This document shows, piece after piece, positions 60,301 to 64,000 of a stretch of DNA of 64,000 bases. The notes beneath the pieces are model-generated. The model searched no databases, was not told the DNA's origin, and was given only the letters and a program-made list of their open reading frames with translations. The DNA lies in contig CACVBU010000971.1 of the NCBI GenBank assembly GCA_902728285.1, positions 1,472,106 through 1,536,105 on the forward strand, given 5' to 3'. Both the position numbers and the translations under genes were made by a program. Origin of the DNA: Clytia hemisphaerica (taxonomy: Eukaryota > Cnidaria > Hydrozoa > Leptothecata > Clytiidae). Every line of letters begins with the position of its first letter. The stretch's first letter is position 1.

Positions 60301-61452
60301 CATGTAACCAGTCACGAAAAAAATAAGGTTTTCTTACTCATCAATGGGTATCCAGCTAAAGAAGGCAGGCATGCTTTGAAACATGACTAAACTCATGTAA
60401 CCAGTCACGAAAAAAACGAGGCTTACTTACTCATCAATGGGTATCCAACTAAAGAAGGCAGGCATATTTTGAAACATGACTAAACTCATGTAACCAGTCA
60501 CGAAAAAAATAAGGTTTTCTTACTCATCAATGGGTATCCAGCTAAAGAAGGCAGGCATGCTTTGAAACATGACTAAACTCATGTAACCAGTCACGAAAAA
60601 AACGAGGCTTACTTACTCATCAATGGGTATTCCAACTAAAGAAGGCAGGCATATTTTGAAACATGACTAAACTCATGTAACCAGTCACGAAAAAAATAAG
60701 GTTTTCTTACTCATCAATGGGTATCCAGCTAAAGAAGGCAGGCATGCTTTGAAACATGACTAAACTCGTGTAACCAGTCACGAAAAAAACGAGGCTTACT
60801 TACTCATCAATGGGTATCCAACTAAAGAAGGCAGGCATATTTTGAAACATGACTAAACTCATGTAACCAGTCACGAAAAAAATAAGGTTTTCTTACTCAT
60901 CAATGGGTATCCAGCTAAAGAAGGCAGGCATGCTTTGAAACATGACTAAACTCATGTAACCAGTCACGAAAAAAATAAGGTTTTCTTACTCATCAATGGG
61001 TATCCAACTAAAGAAGGCAGGCATACTTTAAAACATGACTGAACTCATGTAACCAGTCACGAAAAAAAGAGGTTTTCTTACTCATCAATGGGTATCCAAC
61101 TAAAGAAGGCAGGCATACTTTAAAACATGACTGTACTCATGTAACCAGTCACGAAAAAAACGAGGTTTTCTTACTCATCAATGGGTATCCAACTAAAGAA
61201 GGCAGGCATGCTTTGAAACATGACTAAACTCATGTAACCAGTCACGAAAAAAATGAGGTTTTCTTACTCATCAATGGGTATCCAACTAAAGAAGGCAGGC
61301 ATGCTTTGAAACATGACTAAACTCATGTAACCAGTCACAAACCATTGTCCAACACCAACCAATGTTAATAGTTTATTGAAGGCTGTTGATTTCTTATGCT
61401 CGTAAATCACTACATCACGTGGTGAGTTGATGTACGTTCGATGGCGAAAGGC
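57339..61452 (-). CDS. TMEM223: Transmembrane protein 223 (mitochondrial inner membrane), all but the first exon
   Basis: Exons 61452-61268, 59038-58987, 58684-58608, 58288-58161 and 57478-57339 (stop) join with GT-AG introns and matching phases to 193 residues. PRDVVIYEHKKSTAFNKLL, the two hydrophobic helices (WFVTGYMSLVMFQSM and FSLFVIGTSTAMLVTICVL) and the C-terminal IPLKLKSHRFHFLVDKSGHF plus LFDRTVG track human TMEM223 (RDVLLFEH, LPLKVKGRRFYFLLDKTGHF, LFDNTVG). TMEM223 is a mitochondrial inner-membrane protein tied to cytochrome c oxidase biogenesis and mitoribosomes. Human TMEM223 is about 200 residues, so only the targeting-sequence exon is missing; I could not place it upstream. The intron after the first listed exon holds an array of copies of that exon's end. 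Confidence 0.9.
57498..57688. mobile_element. Pogo-like TTCGAA MITE (191 bp)
   Basis: It starts CAGTAAGTCTCGCTAATTC and ends AGTCCACTG followed by TA. TTCGAATTATAGAAAGA and similar words recur inside. It lies in the TMEM223 intron directly before the last exon. Same style as 56495-56670 and 62024-62192. Confidence 0.6.
59039..59681. other. TMEM223 intron, unique part
   Basis: No gene recognised. A 20-bp direct repeat TATAACGTCAATACAACGT occurs at about 59420 and 59440. Confidence 0.4.
59682..61338 (-). repeat. 93-bp array derived from a TMEM223 exon end and its splice donor, 18 copies
   Basis: CTTACTCATCAATG starts a unit at 59682, 59775, 59868, 59961, 60053, 60147 and so on to 61263, a period of 93 bp. 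On the minus strand each unit is GTGACTGGTTACATGAG... through WIPIDE and the donor GTAAG, then about 18 bp of intron (AAAACC, T run). The last unit (61263-61338) is the real exon end. From about 60147 to 60985 two variants alternate (ATAAGGTTTTC with CCAGCTAAAG; CGAGGCTTAC with CCAACTAAAG), a 186-bp higher-order repeat. Reading through a unit meets a stop at the donor (GAGTAA). Confidence 0.95.
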
Positions 61453-62023
61453 CTGGAAATGAAAACAGAAGAGTATATAGATTTCAACGTAATTCATATC
61501 ATTCTCAAGGAGTTAGGGAGGGCTAGATGGAATGCTATGGTTGAAAAATGTGCCGTGGTTATAGGTAGGAAATCCTATCTAGGTCACGTGACATTGTATT
61601 TTTAATACAACAAAATTTCAGCGCTTGACCAATCAGAAGCGCACCGGATTTTCAAAAACAATAGTAACAAAAATTTTTTGCGATTTTCACTTTTTTGCTT
61701 GGAGAAGCGTTTGAAGCACTCTATCTAGCCCTTTGGACTTCTGTGAAATCTGTGGTTACCATAGAGCGCCAACACGAGAATAACGCAACGAACTCAATTT
61801 TAGTGGCGAGCGGCAAATCTTACTCCACTATTCAGTGGTTTATTGGTACTAAATTTAGGCCCTTTGCTTTATTCCTATGTTGTCTTTCTATAATCGTACC
61901 TATCAAAATTTACACAAAAACTATATGAAGGGGGTGGAGTGCGAGCAGACAAATGACGTCAGAAATGTCTGCCAAAGTCATTATGCGGTTAGTAAAGAAT
62001 GTCGAAACCACTGATCTTAAGTA

Positions 62024-62192
62024 CAGTCAACTCTCTCTAATTCGAACCTCTATTATTCGAATCTTTCTATAATTCGAACCAAAATATTGGCCCCCTCAGC
62101 TGGAAAGTGAACTACTCTTTGTAATTCGAACCTTTCTCTAATCCGAATAATATTCTTCGTCCCTTGAAGATCGAATTAGAGAGAGTCAACTG
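62024..62192. mobile_element. Pogo-like TTCGAA MITE (169 bp)
   Basis: Ends CAGTCAACTCTCTCTAATTC and the reverse complement of CAGTTGACTCTCTCTAATTC, perfect but for one step. TA on the left (62022-62023), TG on the right. TTCGAAC words recur inside. Confidence 0.8.
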
Positions 62193-62443
62193 TGATCGAA
62201 GAATGATACCTTTGTTACCCTTGGTAGCCATTTGGATCCAGCGAATTGAGATGACTTACTTATTCCAGTAAGAGAAAGGTGACGTAATGTGTAAAGCCAC
62301 ATTTACATGGTATTTAGAAAGAATGTTTATTTTTGTTCTATATTTCTGAAAAATAAAAACAATAATGCATTGAACGTACCTAAAAAAATTTTATTTGATT
62401 CTTTCAAGATGGAATATTTTAATTTAGTGTATTTTCAGATTTT

Positions 62444-62608
62444 AAAGGTTTCATTTTCAAATATGCTGAATAAACAAAAAATTGTTTTCCTTTTCTTCTT
62501 TCTGACCAATAATGCTCCACGTCCATGGTAATTCAATGTGAAAAAGCTTGTAAATTAAAATTGATGAGTAAGCAAACGATATCACTCTTATTTAAAAACA
62601 AAACCTTT
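62444..62608 (+). mobile_element. AAAGGTTTT-ended MITE, copy 3
   Basis: AAAGGTTTCATTTTC to AAACAAAACCTTT, sharing TTGATGAGTAAGCAAACGAT with copy 1 at 30434-30647. It is about 50 bp shorter in the middle. Confidence 0.75.
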
Positions 62609-63244
62609 AATTTACATTGGTACCTAGCCATAATATCATCAAATTCCTTTCAAATGGAATCGCTTTTTATCGCAAAAGTAGAGTCAAGCAACTGGAGGCT
62701 TGGCCTTTGCACAATATACTGAAAATTATTGAAGAAATTTTCGATTAAAATCACATAAGACACACCCTTCTCACAGACCCGGTAGGATTTTTTCAGCCAG
62801 TGGGGATAGAAATAATGGACTGAAACTCGACGGGGCTTGGGATTTCAAATCTTTTGTTTTCAAGTCAGAAAATTCAGTGGGAAAGGGGAAAATAGTAGAT
62901 ACTTTGCAGTGAGGATTGGTTTATTGGATTATTTTCAGTGTGGGGATATTTTCCACCGGGTACGATATTTTGGCCAATTTTTCAGTGGATCTGTGATAAG
63001 GGGTGTAATAAAGAGTGTGTGTGTGCAGATGAAAAGGCACGGGATGAAATATTTCAAACTGGTATCCCAATCTTTTAGAATATTATAACAGTCTAATTGA
63101 TAAGCCTATGAAATCAAAGCGCGATGTTTTGGTAGGCTTTAGGGCTATTCTGATAACAAAGAAGAATTCGATATAAAGAACGGGAGATTTAAAAAATAAT
63201 CAAGTTTTGCATGTTACATTCAACTTTCTACAAAATTTGATGAT

Positions 63245-64000
63245 TCAGCAAAAACAGTTTGGAAAATCACCACAGCATAGAGTTTGATCCAATGAAAAAG
63301 AATTCATTTCTTTCGATAATTGGTTAGGTACATTGAAATCGACAGTTGAATTAAACTCAAATGCTTTACTCGCTGCCAGATGCCACACTCTTTCGAAATT
63401 CGGGTCCGATGCCAACAACGGTGAGTCTTCGCTGGGTCCAGTTACAAGGTCGAAGATAAGAGGTTTGCGTAATTTCTGGACCGTATCTCCATAACATTGA
63501 TATGGCCTTGAAAGATCCTTGTGAATAATGAAATGTATTTTCCAGACTTTTCCGATTTCTTTTTCTTCTAAAGTGACCGCATGAATGTTACTTCCACAAT
63601 AGTGAAAGAATTCTCGATTCACGTGATTTTTCCGTCCAAAAAGTAGCTTGGAAATATCTTTTCCATCCAACTTATTATCGGGAAACTCAACGGCTCTATC
63701 ATAGGAAACTCGCACGAGCGATAAAATAGTTGGAAAGATATCCAATAAACTAACAGGTTGGTTCACCACCAAACCTCGTTTGAATTTCCCAGGCCACTGG
63801 AACATTAAAGGTACTCTTATACCACCTTCAAAACTGGTAGCTTTCCCACCCCGATAGATTCCAGGCCAACCTCCTTGACGCTCACCACTAATCAAATTAT
63901 ACATAATTGTCGCAGGCCCATGATCAGACGCGAATATAACCAGTGTCTTTTCAGTAAGATTTAGACTGTGGATTTCACTCAAAATCTGACCAACACTCCA
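63245..64000 (-). CDS. Arylsulfatase (steryl-sulfatase/ARS group), C-terminal exon, cut by the window edge
   Basis: The frame is open from the window edge (WSVGQILSEIHSLNLTE) to the stop at 63245, about 251 residues. ASDHGP is the second metal-binding motif of sulfatases, and RGGKATSFEGGIRVPLMFQW is the conserved Lys/Gly-rich block that shapes the active site. LLDIFPTILSL follows as usual, and the C-terminus ends CCGDFPNCFC, the Cys-rich tail seen in the STS/ARSD/ARSE group. These enzymes hydrolyse sulfate esters of steroids or glycans in the ER, lysosome or outside the cell. The formylglycine motif (CxPSR) lies in upstream exons beyond the window. The segment appears to be one exon with no break. 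Confidence 0.93.
   Translation of the reverse strand, partial: WSVGQILSEIHSLNLTEKTLVIFASDHGPATIMYNLISGERQGGWPGIYRGGKATSFEGGIRVPLMFQWPGKFKRGLVVNQPVSLLDIFPTILSLVRVSYDRAVEFPDNKLDGKDISKLLFGRKNHVNREFFHYCGSNIHAVTLEEKEIGKVWKIHFIIHKDLSRPYQCYGDTVQKLRKPLIFDLVTGPSEDSPLLASDPNFERVWHLAASKAFEFNSTVDFNVPNQLSKEMNSFSLDQTLCCGDFPNCFC

Larger units (their letters stand above)
61453..63244. other. Region between TMEM223 exon and the arylsulfatase gene
   Basis: It should contain the first TMEM223 exon and promoter; a minus-strand ATGGCTACCAAGGG near 62230 was considered but its phase does not fit. Two MITEs lie here. No other gene recognised. Confidence 0.45.

Noticed and set aside
59682..61338. Idea that the 93-bp array came from the AAAGGTTTT MITE, since both contain GATGAGTAAG
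   Set aside because: The shared stretch is about 10-13 nt, and in the array it is explained by the exon end and donor; coincidence is likely.
62190..62240. Candidate first exon of TMEM223 (minus-strand ATGGCTACCAAGG)
   Set aside because: Its only nearby donor leaves phase 1, whereas the next exon needs phase 0, and it does not look like a mitochondrial targeting sequence.
1..64000. tRNA, rRNA or endogenous viral sequences
   Set aside because: I looked for tRNA-like cloverleaf boxes, rRNA-like conserved blocks and reverse transcriptase or capsid motifs and saw none I could support.

Overview
The window is eukaryotic nuclear DNA from an animal. It is AT-rich, its genes are split by GT-AG introns of about 80 bp to 8 kb, and long stretches are packed with small inverted-repeat elements. 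The gene set (a DysF-type ferlin, SYAP1, TMEM223, an arylsulfatase, single-exon small-molecule methyltransferases) and the repeat styles (CCCGGGGG-ended miniature elements, a DDE-like orphan domain) fit an early-branching metazoan, most likely a cnidarian. That placement is an inference. The sequence is a draft: there is a run of 10 N at 13901-13910, and two gene models each need exactly one extra base.

Region 1-10 kb is transposon territory. A broken PIF/Harbinger transposase end sits at the left edge. At 4811-9560 lies a large foldback (Mutator-like) element with tandemly repeated inverted arms and a perfect 9-bp target duplication; its spacer was later hit by two smaller elements. A six-exon gene of unknown function (minus strand, 10078-12223) is followed by a 43-bp tandem repeat and a fragment of a DDE-like transposon protein.

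Region 15-24 kb holds an intronless plant-type O-methyltransferase (ASMT-like) with one in-frame stop, a mobile element carrying about 14 copies of a 124-bp repeat, a broken class A GPCR, and the last four coding exons of SYAP1.

Region 24.9-47.9 kb is one large plus-strand gene, a dysferlin/myoferlin-type ferlin. I could join 27 coding exons into 2,027 residues with all splice phases consistent, apart from one missing base in exon 15. It starts with a 7.8-kb GC-AG intron full of transposons and ends in two alternative, tandemly duplicated terminal exons. Its exon 23 donor is itself tandemly repeated in frame.

Region 48-64 kb carries an intronless METTL27-like methyltransferase (plus strand), then three minus-strand genes: an unknown 362-residue protein, TMEM223, and the 3' part of an arylsulfatase. 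The end of a TMEM223 exon together with its splice donor has been amplified into an 18-copy, 93-bp array inside the following intron. The unknown gene begins 327 bp after the TMEM223 stop and has a splice acceptor 20 nt before its ATG, which would suit an operon with trans-splicing. The genes do not form an obvious single pathway; the clearest themes are membrane repair/fusion (ferlin), mitochondrial membrane (TMEM223), small-molecule methylation and sulfate-ester hydrolysis.
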